A stretch of 64,000 nucleotides of DNA, from contig URDY01000008.1 of assembly GCA_900546665.1 (NCBI GenBank), positions 71,397 to 135,396 of the forward strand. The letters are read 5' to 3'. Of this stretch, positions 30,088 through 40,141 are shown in pieces. Numbering within the stretch: the first letter of the stretch is position 1; every line of letters starts with the position of its first letter. This DNA comes from an uncultured Paraprevotella sp. (GTDB lineage: Bacteria > Bacteroidota > Bacteroidia > Bacteroidales > Bacteroidaceae). A model generated the notes under the pieces. That model saw only the letters and a program-made list of their open reading frames with translations. It was not told the DNA's origin and made no database searches. The translations under genes were made by a program, and so were the position numbers.

Positions 30088-31101
30088 ATGAAAAAAATAT
30101 TTATCTTACCTTCTGTATTATGGCTGATTACAGTGGTCGGCTGTCAAAAACCTGCTCCGGAAATCAAACCGGAAATCATACATCTGAGCCGTGTATGCCG
30201 CGTTCCCAAAAATCAGGGACAGGCCGAAAGCTGCTGGGCATACGCCATGACCGGACATCTGGAAAATAGGCTGATTACCCGTAATGATTCCGTCAGTCTG
30301 TCCCCCTGGTTCATCACCCGCAAAGCCTATGAGGAAGCCTGCCAGCGTGCCTTCACAGGAAAAAATGAAAAAATCTCTATAAGAGGTATGGGACACACAT
30401 TTCTGTCATTGGCTCAAAAATATGGTATTGTACGGCAGAAAGACTATCCCGAACAACCACAAGCACAATTAAGGGAAATGAACAAAGAACTGAACAAACT
30501 GCTCAAACGATACCAAAACGCACCGGACAGCGTCAGCGTATTCTATCAGAAAGCGGCACTTATTATGGACCGTTATATGGGCAAGGTTCCCGATTCCATC
30601 AACAGTTATGGCTCACATTACACCGATCCGCTCTCCTTTTACCACATACTGACTGAGAATACAAAGCCTGTAACTCCCTTAACCAGTCTGACCGATCAGC
30701 CTTTCAACCGGTATATTCCTTTAAACTATCCGGATAATTATGAACATCGCCTGTTTCTCAATCTGCCTCTCGACTCTCTCTGCAACCTCACTGTTAAAAC
30801 CATTCAGGAGGGCGGCACCGTCGTATGGGAAGGAGATATCAGTAACGATGGATTCTATTGGCGGGAAGGTCTGGCTGTCTGGCATGGTAAGACGGTATCA
30901 GCCGAAGACAGACAATCCAATTATCAAAAAGGGCTTCTCCACGACAACCATGCCATTCTGCTGATGGGACTGGCCCGCGATTCCAACGGCAGTCTCTATC
31001 TGATAGGGCAGAATTCCTGGGGCAGAAAAAACCGTTATGGCGGTTATCTCTACATGAGCATGGATTACTTCAGAATGTGGACGGTTGCCATATTCCTATA
31101 G
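30088..31101 (+). CDS. C1-family cysteine peptidase lipoprotein
   Basis: 337 residues with a lipoprotein signal (VVGC, Cys 19). Papain/bleomycin-hydrolase-like catalytic set: NQGQAESCWAYA gives the oxyanion Gln and nucleophile Cys 49, DNHAILLMG gives His 288, and GQNSWG gives Asn 309. The middle about 200 residues form a long insertion. Likely an outer-membrane- or periplasm-attached protease; substrate unknown. Divergent from the disrupted lipoprotein. Confidence 0.85.
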   Translation: MKKIFILPSVLWLITVVGCQKPAPEIKPEIIHLSRVCRVPKNQGQAESCWAYAMTGHLENRLITRNDSVSLSPWFITRKAYEEACQRAFTGKNEKISIRGMGHTFLSLAQKYGIVRQKDYPEQPQAQLREMNKELNKLLKRYQNAPDSVSVFYQKAALIMDRYMGKVPDSINSYGSHYTDPLSFYHILTENTKPVTPLTSLTDQPFNRYIPLNYPDNYEHRLFLNLPLDSLCNLTVKTIQEGGTVVWEGDISNDGFYWREGLAVWHGKTVSAEDRQSNYQKGLLHDNHAILLMGLARDSNGSLYLIGQNSWGRKNRYGGYLYMSMDYFRMWTVAIFL

Positions 31102-31124
31102 CAAAAAAGAACAATAAAAAGCAT

Positions 31125-31174
31125 AAAAAGAAGCCGTTTCGCCATTGTCAACAGACAGCAGGCCAAACGGCTTC
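31125..31174 (-). terminator. Terminator of gpmI
   Basis: 10-bp stem GAAGCCGTTT / AAACGGCTTC, followed on the minus strand by CTTTTTATG. The convergent + gene ending at 31101 may share the hairpin. Confidence 0.75.
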
Positions 31175-31204
31175 ATTGCGATATTAAATATATCAGAAAC
31201 CTGA

Positions 31205-32722
31205 TCAGTCTTTAATCAGATTCTTTCCTGTCATATCAGCAGGCTGTTCCAATCCCATGATATGCAGAATTGAAGGTGCCACATCGGCCAGAATTCCATT
31301 CTCTACCTTTGCGTTCTTATTCTCTGTAACGTAAATGAAAGGAACTGGATTCAATGAATGAGCCGTATTAGGTGTACCATCTGCATTGATAGCATTGTCT
31401 GCATTACCATGATCGGCAATAATGATTGTTTCATAACCAGTAGCCTTGGCAGCTTCCACTACTTCGTTTACGCAGGCGTCGACAGCCTTCACAGCCTTCT
31501 CTATAGCCTCGTAAATACCGGTATGACCCACCATATCACCATTGGCAAAATTAACTACGATGAAATCGTACTTGTCTTCCTTGATGGCAGCCACGAGTTT
31601 GTCTTTTACCTCAAATGCACTCATTTCTGGCTTCAAATCGTATGTAGCCACTTTCGGAGAAGCCACCAGAATACGTTCCTCACCTTCATACGGAGTTTCA
31701 CGACCACCATTGAAGAAGAATGTTACATGAGCATACTTTTCGGTTTCAGCAGTGTGAAGCTGCTTCAATCCCTTGCTGCTCAGATATTCACCCAAGGTAT
31801 TCTGCACATTTTCTTTCGGGAAGAGGATATGCACACCTGTAAAGCTGGCATCATACGGTGTCATGCAGTAATACTGCAATCCGGGGATAGTCATCATGCC
31901 CTGTTCCGGCATATCCTGCTGGGTCAACACAATAGTCAACTCCTTGGCGCGGTCGTTACGGTAATTAAAGAAGATCACAACGTCACCTTCCTTGATTGTA
32001 CCGTCCACAGTTGAATTGTTGATAGGCTTGATGAATTCATCTGTCACACCTTCTGCATAGCTTTCTTCCATGGCTGCAACCATGTCAGTAGCCTGCTTGC
32101 CGACTCCCTTAACCAGCAAATCGTAAGCTTCCTTCACACGTTCCCAACGCTTGTCACGGTCCATAGCATAGAAACGGCCAATGATAGAAGCGATCTTGCA
32201 GCCAGTCTTGTCACACTCTGCCTGCAACTGCTCGATAAATCCTTTTCCGCTCTTTGGATCAGTATCACGTCCATCCATGAAACAATGTACATAAGTATTT
32301 GCAATACCATATTCCTTGGAAATACCGCACAAAGTAAACAGATGATCAAGAGATGAGTGTACACCTCCATTTGAGGTCAATCCCATCAAATGTACGCTTT
32401 TACCAGTATTCTTGGCATATTCATAAGCTGAAACGATTTCAGGATTCTTAAGAATGCTTCCGTCTGCACAAGCGCGGTTAATCTTAACAAGATCCTGATA
32501 TACAATACGTCCTGCACCAATATTCAGATGACCTACCTCGGAATTACCCATCTGACCGTCGGGCAAACCCACATTTTCACCTGAAGCCTGCAATTCAGAC
32601 ATCGGATAATTCTGGGCCAAATAATCCATATATGGTGTAGAAGTCTGAAAAATCACATCTCCTTTACCATGATTGCCGATTCCCCATCCGTCGAGGATCA
32701 TCAAAAGTGCTTTCTTTGCCAT
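31205..32722 (-). CDS. gpmI: 2,3-bisphosphoglycerate-independent phosphoglycerate mutase
   Basis: 505-residue metalloenzyme interconverting 3- and 2-phosphoglycerate in glycolysis. MILDGWG at the N-terminus and [14 protein letters not shown] (phosphoserine nucleophile Ser) start the phosphatase part; the C-terminus has the second metal cluster: [12 protein letters not shown] and ADHGNAD. Single-gene unit with its own promoter and terminator. Confidence 0.97.
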   Translation of the reverse strand: MAKKALLMILDGWGIGNHGKGDVIFQTSTPYMDYLAQNYPMSELQASGENVGLPDGQMGNSEVGHLNIGAGRIVYQDLVKINRACADGSILKNPEIVSAYEYAKNTGKSVHLMGLTSNGGVHSSLDHLFTLCGISKEYGIANTYVHCFMDGRDTDPKSGKGFIEQLQAECDKTGCKIASIIGRFYAMDRDKRWERVKEAYDLLVKGVGKQATDMVAAMEESYAEGVTDEFIKPINNSTVDGTIKEGDVVIFFNYRNDRAKELTIVLTQQDMPEQGMMTIPGLQYYCMTPYDASFTGVHILFPKENVQNTLGEYLSSKGLKQLHTAETEKYAHVTFFFNGGRETPYEGEERILVASPKVATYDLKPEMSAFEVKDKLVAAIKEDKYDFIVVNFANGDMVGHTGIYEAIEKAVKAVDACVNEVVEAAKATGYETIIIADHGNADNAINADGTPNTAHSLNPVPFIYVTENKNAKVENGILADVAPSILHIMGLEQPADMTGKNLIKD

Positions 32723-32761
32723 AATTCTTTATATTTTAATACTATGATTTTTATCGTCTTG

Positions 32762-32769
32762 CAAATTTA
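32762..32769 (-). promoter_or_regulatory. Promoter -7 box of gpmI
   Basis: Minus-strand TAAATTTG, 39 bp before the gpmI ATG; no clear -33. Confidence 0.45.
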
Positions 32770-32849
32770 CGAATATAATTTGAATTTATAGTTTACTACT
32801 GTCCATTTTTATATCAGAAGAAATAAAAGAAAATGTTTTTTATAAAAAA

Positions 32850-32880
32850 TTTGTTATTTAAATTTTTATTCATACTTTTG
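32850..32880 (+). promoter_or_regulatory. Promoter of the 32935 envelope-protein block
   Basis: TTTG (32850-32853), 19-bp spacer, TACTTTTG (32873-32880); leader of about 50 nt. Confidence 0.75.
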
Positions 32881-32934
32881 CAAAAACATAAAATTTAACA
32901 TTAAACTCAAGTTAAACTATTAAAAAGATCAGAC

Positions 32935-33726
32935 ATGAAAAAGTTATTCTTTCCGGCTCTACTTGCCTTATTTGCAAGTATGCCTTTGATGGCACAGATT
33001 ACAACAGGTAATCCTACAGCCAAAAAAATTGCTACAGGAAACAGGCCAGAAGCTGGTGATTTCGGTCTTTATATGGGAGCTACATCTAATATGTTCAAGG
33101 GTATAGGAAAAAGCGATGTTAAAATAGATCCGCTACCACTTGTCAATTTCAAATACATGGTTACCGATGAGTTTGAGGCTAGACTCGGTGTCGAAATTTA
33201 TAAAAAGAGAGAAACCATAAAAGGCGATATAGAAGGAGAAGATCATACATACGAAACCAAGAATAAGATCGTTGAATCTTACAACAGATTTTATCCCGGA
33301 TTTGCATACCATTTTAACAAACACAACTTATTGGATGTTTATGCAGGAGCAGAAATGCCTATTGGATGGAGCAGAAATTCTGTTTATTCCGAACTTGACG
33401 GCGACGATAACTATCAGAACACAAGAAAAGCCTCTTTCCAAATCGGACTTGGTGCTTTTATAGGTCTTCAAGCATTTATTGGTGATCTTCCACTTGCACT
33501 TGGTGTTGAATATGGTATATCTTCTTTATTCGACACCAGATTACGTTATAAGAATGAAAGTAAAATGCAAGGCGAAGACGAACAAATCAGTTATAGTCCA
33601 AGTTTGGAAGAACTCCCAATGCTATCTGAAAAAGGACTTGGAAAAGAACAATACGATGAGCTTAAAGCCAGTAAAGGTGAAATAGGAAGTCAATTCCGTA
33701 TTACCCTGACGTACTATTTTAAATAA
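32935..33726 (+). CDS. Outer-membrane beta-barrel protein
   Basis: 263 residues, signal peptide ending PLMAQ (about 20). Strand-like alternation follows (FGLYMGATSNMFKGIG, NFKYMVTDEFEARLGVEIY, FYPGFAYHFN), and the protein ends ITLTYYFK with a penultimate aromatic, as in outer-membrane barrels. Ligand or partner unknown. The next lipoprotein gene starts 9 bp downstream, suggesting joint function. Confidence 0.7.
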   Translation: MKKLFFPALLALFASMPLMAQITTGNPTAKKIATGNRPEAGDFGLYMGATSNMFKGIGKSDVKIDPLPLVNFKYMVTDEFEARLGVEIYKKRETIKGDIEGEDHTYETKNKIVESYNRFYPGFAYHFNKHNLLDVYAGAEMPIGWSRNSVYSELDGDDNYQNTRKASFQIGLGAFIGLQAFIGDLPLALGVEYGISSLFDTRLRYKNESKMQGEDEQISYSPSLEELPMLSEKGLGKEQYDELKASKGEIGSQFRITLTYYFK

Positions 33727-33735
33727 TCTACTAAA

Positions 33736-34173
33736 ATGAAAAAAATTCAATTTTTAATCATAACAACTTTAGTACTCTTACTGCAAAGTTGTGGTACAGC
33801 CACATTCAACAGGACTTTTAGTCCACAAATCACACAGCTACATCTGCTAATGAGTGATCTTGAATATGTAGGCGAAACAGAAATAGAAGTCACATACAGT
33901 TCGTATCTCGGTTTTATCAAAAATATCCATACCATAAACGGTATTGAATATGATGGTACGCAAAAACAAATAGCACGCCTTGATCCAAACTGGAATGGAA
34001 GTATGGGCAAATTAGATCACGCCACCTACAAAGTTTTGCAACAATTCCCGGAAGCACGTTATTTCCAGGTTATGCGACGTACGAAAGTAAAAGAAAGACT
34101 ATTTCTTGGTAGTACAGTCACAGAAAAAGCAACCATAAGAGCCTACAAACTTAAAAAAGGCGAAGCTAATTAA
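33736..34173 (+). CDS. Small lipoprotein of unknown function
   Basis: 145 residues with lipobox LQSC (Cys 19). The mature part is mixed alpha/beta with ITQLHLLMSDLEYVGETEIEVTYS; not recognised beyond that. In operon with the upstream barrel gene. Confidence 0.65.
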   Translation: MKKIQFLIITTLVLLLQSCGTATFNRTFSPQITQLHLLMSDLEYVGETEIEVTYSSYLGFIKNIHTINGIEYDGTQKQIARLDPNWNGSMGKLDHATYKVLQQFPEARYFQVMRRTKVKERLFLGSTVTEKATIRAYKLKKGEAN

Positions 34174-34193
34174 AAATACATATAAAATTTGAG

Positions 34194-34280
34194 AACTGTA
34201 CATTCTTTTAAATGAATCTTATATTAAACTTTCCGGATTTTACCTCAAGATTCATAATAAAAGAGGTACAGTTTTCGTTT
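34194..34280 (+). terminator. Long structured hairpin between two lipoprotein genes
   Basis: Outer arms AACTGTAC / GTACAGTT (34194 and 34266), middle arms CTTTTA / TAAAAG and TGAATCTT / AAGATTCA (34213 and 34247) make one long, interrupted hairpin of about 80 nt followed by TTTTCGTTTT. It acts as a terminator or as a regulatory leader of the gene at 34296. Confidence 0.55.
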
Positions 34281-34295
34281 TATTAAATAAAAACG

Positions 34296-35111
34296 ATGAA
34301 TAAACTAATAGCAACTCTGATTTTCTGTTCTTCGCTAATCACATTCAGTAATTGTACAGACGATGAAGATGCATCACCAATTACAGTCTTCACCGATCTT
34401 AGAAACAATACCGTTATATACAGTAATGAAATATGTGAAATAACTATTGAAACCAACAGTATTCATGGGCCGTTAAATAAAATCAACGTTTCTTCATTCG
34501 ATTCACAAAGAGGGGTAATTGCACTTCTTGATTCTATTGTCAATAAAGAATCCGTGACTTTCAAATATTTTTATAAAGCTCCTATGCTTGATACAGATTC
34601 TACGAATGTCAAACTGACTTTTAGTGCTACTAATATAAATGGAGACTCACAGGAAACATCTCGTACAATTAAAGTAATCAAACGCGATTATCTCTTACAG
34701 GAAACAGCTGGAATTACACTTTATAGTGTAGAAACAGATGAACATCCCAATGCATTATGTTTAGAGAACCTCAGACCTATAATGTATTCACTTGCTGATT
34801 CTGCTGATATTGATCTTTTTATCCCCAACGAAACAGCATCTGAAACAACCATACCAACAGAATGGCATACCAATACTAACATATACTTTGCAAGAGCCAA
34901 TAACTTCGATTACGGTAATGCTACGTATCAAAGTGTTACAGAAACTTACGCTGCTACTATTTCAAATCCTAAAATAAAAGGGCTTAAAGCAAATGACATC
35001 ATTCTAGCCGGAAGAGGGAACAAAGCTATTTGTGTAATCAAAATCGTACAAATATTTGATGAGACGGGAAACGAAAACGACCGTTATATCATCAATATAA
35101 AGAAAATCTAA
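34296..35111 (+). CDS. Lipoprotein of unknown function
   Basis: 271 residues with lipobox SNC (Cys 20) followed by TDDEDAS, an acidic run typical of surface-exposed Bacteroidales lipoproteins. The first half looks like an Ig-like/beta domain (VFTDLRNNTVIYSNEICEI); the second half is unrecognised. A strong terminator follows. Confidence 0.65.
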   Translation: MNKLIATLIFCSSLITFSNCTDDEDASPITVFTDLRNNTVIYSNEICEITIETNSIHGPLNKINVSSFDSQRGVIALLDSIVNKESVTFKYFYKAPMLDTDSTNVKLTFSATNINGDSQETSRTIKVIKRDYLLQETAGITLYSVETDEHPNALCLENLRPIMYSLADSADIDLFIPNETASETTIPTEWHTNTNIYFARANNFDYGNATYQSVTETYAATISNPKIKGLKANDIILAGRGNKAICVIKIVQIFDETGNENDRYIINIKKI

Positions 35112-35125
35112 CCCTCTATAAATAT

Positions 35126-35172
35126 AGAGATGCCAAAACCCCATTGAAAATGGATCTTGGCATCTCTTTTTA
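35126..35172 (+). terminator. Terminator after the lipoprotein gene
   Basis: 11-bp stem AGAGATGCCAA / TTGGCATCTCT followed by TTTTA. Confidence 0.8.
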
Positions 35173-35383
35173 TAAAGTGCTGTATTTTTATCGCTAGAAT
35201 TGATAGCAATCCCTATTACAGCTATTCTCCCATACTTTGAAATGCAGAAAAGAACCTATAAACCATCAGTATGCAATATATCTTTCTTATGTTCTTTATA
35301 GTTTTAAAAAATTAAAACAAGAGCTTAACAAGAAATTTACAAATGTAAAAAATAACTTTGAACTATTGATAAGAATTAAATAA

Positions 35384-35983
35384 TTAAAAAAGCATCAGCT
35401 GACCATCTCCCAACAAATTATAACTCATACGATGGTAAGGGGTCGTTCCAAAAATCCGGATCGCTTCGCGATGTGCCTTCGACGGATAACCTTTATTGGA
35501 ATCCCAATGATATTGGGGATATTCCTGATGAAGTTTCATCATATAATCATCGCGGTAAGTCTTGGCTAGTATGGAAGCCGCAGCAATACTCATGTATTTA
35601 CCGTCTCCTTTGACAACCGTCGTATGGGGAATATCTTTATAAGGCTTGAAGCGATTACCGTCTATAAGCAAGGCCTCCGGACGTACATCAAGCCGATCCA
35701 GAGCCCTGTGCATGGCCAGGAAAGAAGCATTAAGGATATTGATCTTATCTATTTCTTCCGGGCTCACTATTCCTACAGCCCAGGCTAAAGCATCACGCTC
35801 AATCTCGTCTCTTAACTGATAGCGTTTTTTTTCGCTCAGCTTTTTGGAATCATCCAAATTTTCGTTCTGATAATCGGCTGGCAGGATTACGGCAGCCGCA
35901 AAAACGGCACCAGCCAGACACCCACGCCCTGCCTCATCACAACCGGCTTCTATCCTTCCGGGAGTCATACAAGATAATAACAT
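35384..35983 (-). CDS. rnhB: Ribonuclease HII
   Basis: 199-residue endonuclease that cuts RNA in RNA-DNA hybrids and single ribonucleotides in DNA. Catalytic Asp-Glu pair in [14 protein letters not shown], further [10 protein letters not shown] and LLIDGNRF; the [14 protein letters not shown] stretch is diagnostic for HII. Monocistronic; the 272-bp region after its stop (35112-35383) shows only the neighbouring terminator. Confidence 0.97.
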   Translation of the reverse strand: MLLSCMTPGRIEAGCDEAGRGCLAGAVFAAAVILPADYQNENLDDSKKLSEKKRYQLRDEIERDALAWAVGIVSPEEIDKINILNASFLAMHRALDRLDVRPEALLIDGNRFKPYKDIPHTTVVKGDGKYMSIAAASILAKTYRDDYMMKLHQEYPQYHWDSNKGYPSKAHREAIRIFGTTPYHRMSYNLLGDGQLMLF

Positions 35984-36018
35984 TTTAATTCTATTTTATA
36001 CCATTGACCATATTAATG

Positions 36019-36026
36019 CAAAGGTA
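36019..36026 (-). promoter_or_regulatory. Promoter -7 box of rnhB
   Basis: Minus-strand TACCTTTG, 35 bp before the rnhB start. Confidence 0.5.
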
Positions 36027-36107
36027 CCATTTCTATCTCATTTGTTCTGTTTGAGATCTCGTCTATTTTTATTTTTCTATACGCAAAAACAAGTTTTCTA
36101 TTCTGAA

Positions 36108-36139
36108 TTTGGTTGAGCGGCTAAAATAGCCGACCTTTG
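36108..36139 (+). promoter_or_regulatory. Promoter of lysO, leaderless arrangement
   Basis: TTTG (36108-36111), 20-bp spacer, GACCTTTG (one mismatch to TAnnTTTG) at 36132-36139, then four bases and the ATG at 36144. Confidence 0.5.
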
Positions 36140-36143
36140 TAAC

Positions 36144-37058
36144 ATGATTACAGTATTATTGTGTCTTTGGTGCAGTGCAATGGCAGGTTACCTGCTGCGG
36201 CGTTTTCCGCAAAAATGGATTGGCGGCCTCATCAGTTATATCATTTGGATCATGCTGTTTCTATTAGGAGTGGAAACAGGCAGCAATCATCAGCTTGTCA
36301 ATTCACTCGACCGGCTAGGAATAGAAGCCGCAATAGCTGCTGTCCTTACCGTTGTCGGCAGTGGAATCGCAGCACTCGTTTTCTGGCACATACTGACCAA
36401 CAAACGTAACATGAAATATGGAAGAGAGAACATTAAAGAACGGCAAAGCATCTGGATGCAAATGAAAGACAGCCTTATTATTGTTGTCTTTTTCGCCATA
36501 GGCTGTATTGCCGGATATACCGTTCTACTTCCATCAATACCAGAGAAAGCCAGTTTTTATGTACTTTGTCTACTGATGGGATGTGTAGGATTCAACATCG
36601 GACAAAGTGCGGAAATACGACAACATATCCGCCAACTGGACAAACGACTGATGTGGCTTCCGTTTGTGACTGTCATTGGTACACTCTCCGGCATAGCTCT
36701 GACCGAATTGCTTATTACCAGACATAGCCTTTATGAATGGTTGGCTGTAGGATCCGGATTCGGTTACTATTCCCTATCTGGCATTCTGGTCACAGAGGCC
36801 AAAGGAGCAGAACTTGGCACATTAGCTTTGATGACTAATATTTTAAGAGAAATCATCACGCTTATAGGCGCTCCGCTGATTTATAGATGGTTCGGACCTC
36901 TGGCACCTATTACCGCAGGAGGCTGCACTACGGAAGATACGACCCTTCCGGTTATCTCACGTGTGTGCGGTGCCGAATTTGTACCGGTCAGTATCTTCCA
37001 TGGACTAACCATTGATTTTGCCGTCCCGTTTCTGGTTTCCTTTTTTTGTGCTTTCTGA
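36144..37058 (+). CDS. lysO: Lysine exporter LysO family
   Basis: 304-residue membrane protein with about eight hydrophobic helices. Matches the LysO/DUF340 family: FLLGVETGSN near 40, then GFGYYSLSGILV (about 210) and GGCTTEDTTLPVI (about 262) in the second half. Known members export L-lysine and its toxic analogues. The + gene starts divergently from rnhB. Confidence 0.85.
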   Translation: MITVLLCLWCSAMAGYLLRRFPQKWIGGLISYIIWIMLFLLGVETGSNHQLVNSLDRLGIEAAIAAVLTVVGSGIAALVFWHILTNKRNMKYGRENIKERQSIWMQMKDSLIIVVFFAIGCIAGYTVLLPSIPEKASFYVLCLLMGCVGFNIGQSAEIRQHIRQLDKRLMWLPFVTVIGTLSGIALTELLITRHSLYEWLAVGSGFGYYSLSGILVTEAKGAELGTLALMTNILREIITLIGAPLIYRWFGPLAPITAGGCTTEDTTLPVISRVCGAEFVPVSIFHGLTIDFAVPFLVSFFCAF

Positions 37059-37181
37059 AATCTGATTGAAATGATCAATCACTTGTCTTTCTGGAAGTAA
37101 CCTACTTTTATTGGGTTTGTCATTTACATGTAATCTTTGCCAAGTATTTTTGCAGCATAATACTTAAATACTGAATACCTT

Positions 37182-37364
37182 ATGACAGAAACTCACTATC
37201 CTTGCTGCATCGAACAGACAGAAGACGGTTATTTTTATGCTTATCTGACACAAAACCCTAGCTGCTACGCTTACGGAGAAACAGAAGAAGAAGCCTACGA
37301 AGAACTTTATAACATTGCTGACGAGCAGAATGCTGAATACTGCGCTCTCAGGGACTGGTATTAA
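37182..37364 (+). CDS. HicB-like antitoxin-fold protein, orphan
   Basis: 60 residues: YPCCIEQTEDGYFYAYLTQ then YGETEEEAYEELYNIA matches the short partial-RNase-H-fold HicB domain. It lacks the C-terminal DNA-binding part of full HicB, and no hicA toxin gene is adjacent. It may be a solitary regulator or a leftover antitoxin. Confidence 0.65.
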   Translation: MTETHYPCCIEQTEDGYFYAYLTQNPSCYAYGETEEEAYEELYNIADEQNAEYCALRDWY

Positions 37365-37441
37365 GAAAAACCAACCAATCCATAAAAGTCACCCCTTTAT
37401 TAGCGAATACGGTAACAACATATACACCATCCCTACAATAT

Positions 37442-37488
37442 AAAAAAATTGGCAAGTGTGTATCAGACTGATACACACTTGCCAATTT
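37442..37488 (-). terminator. Terminator of the suf operon
   Basis: 21-bp perfect inverted repeat centred on 37467 (arm AAATTGGCAAGTGTG plus TATCAG), followed on the minus strand by TTTTTTT. The convergent HicB-like gene may also use it. Confidence 0.8.
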
Positions 37489-37507
37489 ATATCCTCAAAA
37501 ATTATTT

Positions 37508-38722
37508 TTAGAACATACGGGATACACGCTTGATACCTTCCACCAGAACATCTACTTCTTCCAATGTGTTATAAAGACCAAAAGAGGCGCGTACAGTACC
37601 CTCTATACCAAAACGGTGCATCAAGGGTTCTGCACAGTGATGTCCTGTTCGCACAGCAATGCCAAGACGGTCAAGCAACGTTCCCATATCCAGATGATGA
37701 ATATCACCAACCAGGAACGAAATGACAGCATCTTTATGCGAAGGTGTGCCAATAAACCGCATACCCTCTATATCCGCCATCTTTTGCATGGCATAACGGG
37801 TCAGTTCCTGCTCATGAGCATAGATGTTATCCATACCTAAAGCTGTTACATAATCCAAAGCACGTGCAAGACCGGTTGTTGCCACATAATCCGGTGTACC
37901 GGCCTCAAACTTATACGGCAACTCATTAAAAGTGGTTTTCTCGAAGGTTACACGTTTGATCATCTCGCCTCCTCCCATATACGGCGGAAGCTTATCTAAC
38001 CATTCTTCTTTTCCATAGAGTACTCCCACTCCTGTCGGACCATAGATCTTATGGCCGCTAAACGCAAAGAAATCACAATCCAGTTCCTGCACATCTACCG
38101 CAAAATGCGGTGTACTCTGTGCACCGTCAACCAATACAGGGACACCATGAGAATGTGCTGTCGCGATCATATCCTTTACGGGATTAACCGTTCCCAATAC
38201 ATTGCTGACATGCGTAATGCTGACCAGACGGGTATGTTCATTGAATAAACGTTCGTATTCATCAAGACATAATTCACCATTGTCCGTCACAGGAATAACC
38301 CGAAGACGAATTCCCTTACGCGCCTGTACCAATTGCCAACTGACAATATTGGAATGATGTTCCATCTCACTGATGATGACTTCATCACCCTCATTAAGAA
38401 AAGCATCACCGAATGTAGTGGCCACCAGATTGATACTTTCAGTTGTTCCACGGGTAAAAACGATTTCATTGGTACTCCTTGCATTCAGAAAACGCCGTAC
38501 TGTCTCACGGGCAGCCTCATGGAGCTCGGTAGCCTGCTGCGACAGGAAGTGAACACCACGATGTACATTGGCATTGACATTATAGTATTCCTCCGTCATA
38601 GCCTCTACCACAGCACGCGGCTTTTGTGTCGTGGCTCCATTATCAAGGTACACCAACGGACGGCCGTAAACCTGCCTTGAAAGAATCGGAAAATCTTCGC
38701 GTATTTTCTGTATATCGTACAT
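37508..38722 (-). CDS. sufS: Cysteine desulfurase SufS
   Basis: 404-residue PLP enzyme that takes sulfur from cysteine for Fe-S assembly. AFSGHKIYGPTGVGVLYG includes the PLP Lys; RTGHHCAEPLM holds the persulfide Cys. Last gene of sufBCDS, 8 bp after sufD. Confidence 0.96.
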   Translation of the reverse strand: MYDIQKIREDFPILSRQVYGRPLVYLDNGATTQKPRAVVEAMTEEYYNVNANVHRGVHFLSQQATELHEAARETVRRFLNARSTNEIVFTRGTTESINLVATTFGDAFLNEGDEVIISEMEHHSNIVSWQLVQARKGIRLRVIPVTDNGELCLDEYERLFNEHTRLVSITHVSNVLGTVNPVKDMIATAHSHGVPVLVDGAQSTPHFAVDVQELDCDFFAFSGHKIYGPTGVGVLYGKEEWLDKLPPYMGGGEMIKRVTFEKTTFNELPYKFEAGTPDYVATTGLARALDYVTALGMDNIYAHEQELTRYAMQKMADIEGMRFIGTPSHKDAVISFLVGDIHHLDMGTLLDRLGIAVRTGHHCAEPLMHRFGIEGTVRASFGLYNTLEEVDVLVEGIKRVSRMF

Positions 38723-38730
38723 GATTGACT

Positions 38731-40074
38731 TTATTTACATAATTTACATCCGGCACATTTACTTAATTCGCCTCTGAAACGTTTCTCGACGAGATGGTGA
38801 AGACGGTCACGCAAGGCCTCCAAACCGATGCAATCGATCACTTCACCTGCAAACGCAAACTTGAGCAACATCATGGCTTCTTCACGACTGATTCCCCGCT
38901 GTTGCATATAGAACAAAGCCTGTTCATTAAGTTGTCCTACGGTAGAACCATGACTACACTTGACATCATCCGCATAAATCTCCAACATAGGCTGGGTATA
39001 CATACGCGCCTCATTGGTCGTACACAAATTGGCATTGCGCTCTGTAGATACCGTCTGCTGGGCATTCTGACGAACCAGTACTCTTCCGGCAAACGCTCCT
39101 GTCGCCTTGTCATCCAATACATATTTGTAAAGCTGATTGCTGGTACAATGCGACATGCGATGATCTATCAAGGTATTGTTGTCCACATGCTGGGTCTTAT
39201 CAGCTATCACACAGCCGTAAAGATTGGTTTCGGCTCCTGTACCGGAAAGATTAACATCCGTACGGTTACGGGTCAGTCCGTTATGAAGCGTAATGCTATG
39301 TAAAGTCACACTGCTGTCCCGACGCTGTTCAACAAACATATTGCTGAACCGACGATTCTTGACATGAGTCTCTTCCAGTTCATACAACTCAAGGCGGGCA
39401 TTCTCTTCCGCAAAGACTTCAACAACTTGTGTCGTCAAGAAATTACGGTCGTCAGCAGCATGATCACAAACGAGAATACGAGCCTGCGCACATTCTTCCA
39501 AAATAATCAGCACACGACGATTGACCATCAGATCTACATCCGAACGAAGTATATTCACGATCTGAATGGTCCGTTCTACCGCCACTCCACGCGGGATAAA
39601 GATAAAAAGACCATCCTGAGCCAACATGGTATTAAGCGCATTTATGGCATCCTTATCCGTTCGGGCCAACTGTCCGTAGTAAGAAGCAATCCGTTCAGGA
39701 TATTTTTCAGCGGCTTCCTTTAAAGAACAAACCAATACGCCCTCCGGCAAAGCCACTGTCGGCAGAGATTTACTGTAAAAGGCATCATTCACCATAAAAT
39801 ATAGCGAAGTGCTCAGATTAGGCACGTCACACCGGAAAGCCTCATAAGGATTGACAGGAATGTCCAGACGATTCAGATTAAGACCATAGTCAGGTGCAAA
39901 AGCAGCCGCCACATCCGTATACTTGTAGCGTTCCGCTTTCTTTGTCGGAAAACCTGTCCGGGAGAAATCCTCAAACGCCTGCTGGCGCAAAGCATTCAAT
40001 ACCGGAGCACTATGACGGTCGATCATCTCACGGCATTCCGTAAATAAATTAATATATTGCTGTTCGCTGTTCAT
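38731..40074 (-). CDS. sufD: Fe-S cluster assembly protein SufD
   Basis: 447 residues of the SufB/SufD family: C-terminal half with VLVRQNAQQTVSTERN and SHGSTVGQLNEQALFYMQQRG, the expected beta-helix scaffold and signature. Forms SufBC2D. It ends in Cys-rich CAGCKLCK, found in some SufD proteins of this phylum. Confidence 0.95.
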   Translation of the reverse strand: MNSEQQYINLFTECREMIDRHSAPVLNALRQQAFEDFSRTGFPTKKAERYKYTDVAAAFAPDYGLNLNRLDIPVNPYEAFRCDVPNLSTSLYFMVNDAFYSKSLPTVALPEGVLVCSLKEAAEKYPERIASYYGQLARTDKDAINALNTMLAQDGLFIFIPRGVAVERTIQIVNILRSDVDLMVNRRVLIILEECAQARILVCDHAADDRNFLTTQVVEVFAEENARLELYELEETHVKNRRFSNMFVEQRRDSSVTLHSITLHNGLTRNRTDVNLSGTGAETNLYGCVIADKTQHVDNNTLIDHRMSHCTSNQLYKYVLDDKATGAFAGRVLVRQNAQQTVSTERNANLCTTNEARMYTQPMLEIYADDVKCSHGSTVGQLNEQALFYMQQRGISREEAMMLLKFAFAGEVIDCIGLEALRDRLHHLVEKRFRGELSKCAGCKLCK

Positions 40075-40141
40075 TTCATCTTTCTGTTTTAATTTGACTG
40101 GCCTGACAGTCCTCCTTCAGACTGCATATTCAGTCAAACTG

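Noticed and set aside
37446..37488. Long perfect inverted repeat as a protein operator
   Set aside because: It lies at the end of sufS with a T7 run on the transcribed strand, so a terminator is the simpler reading.
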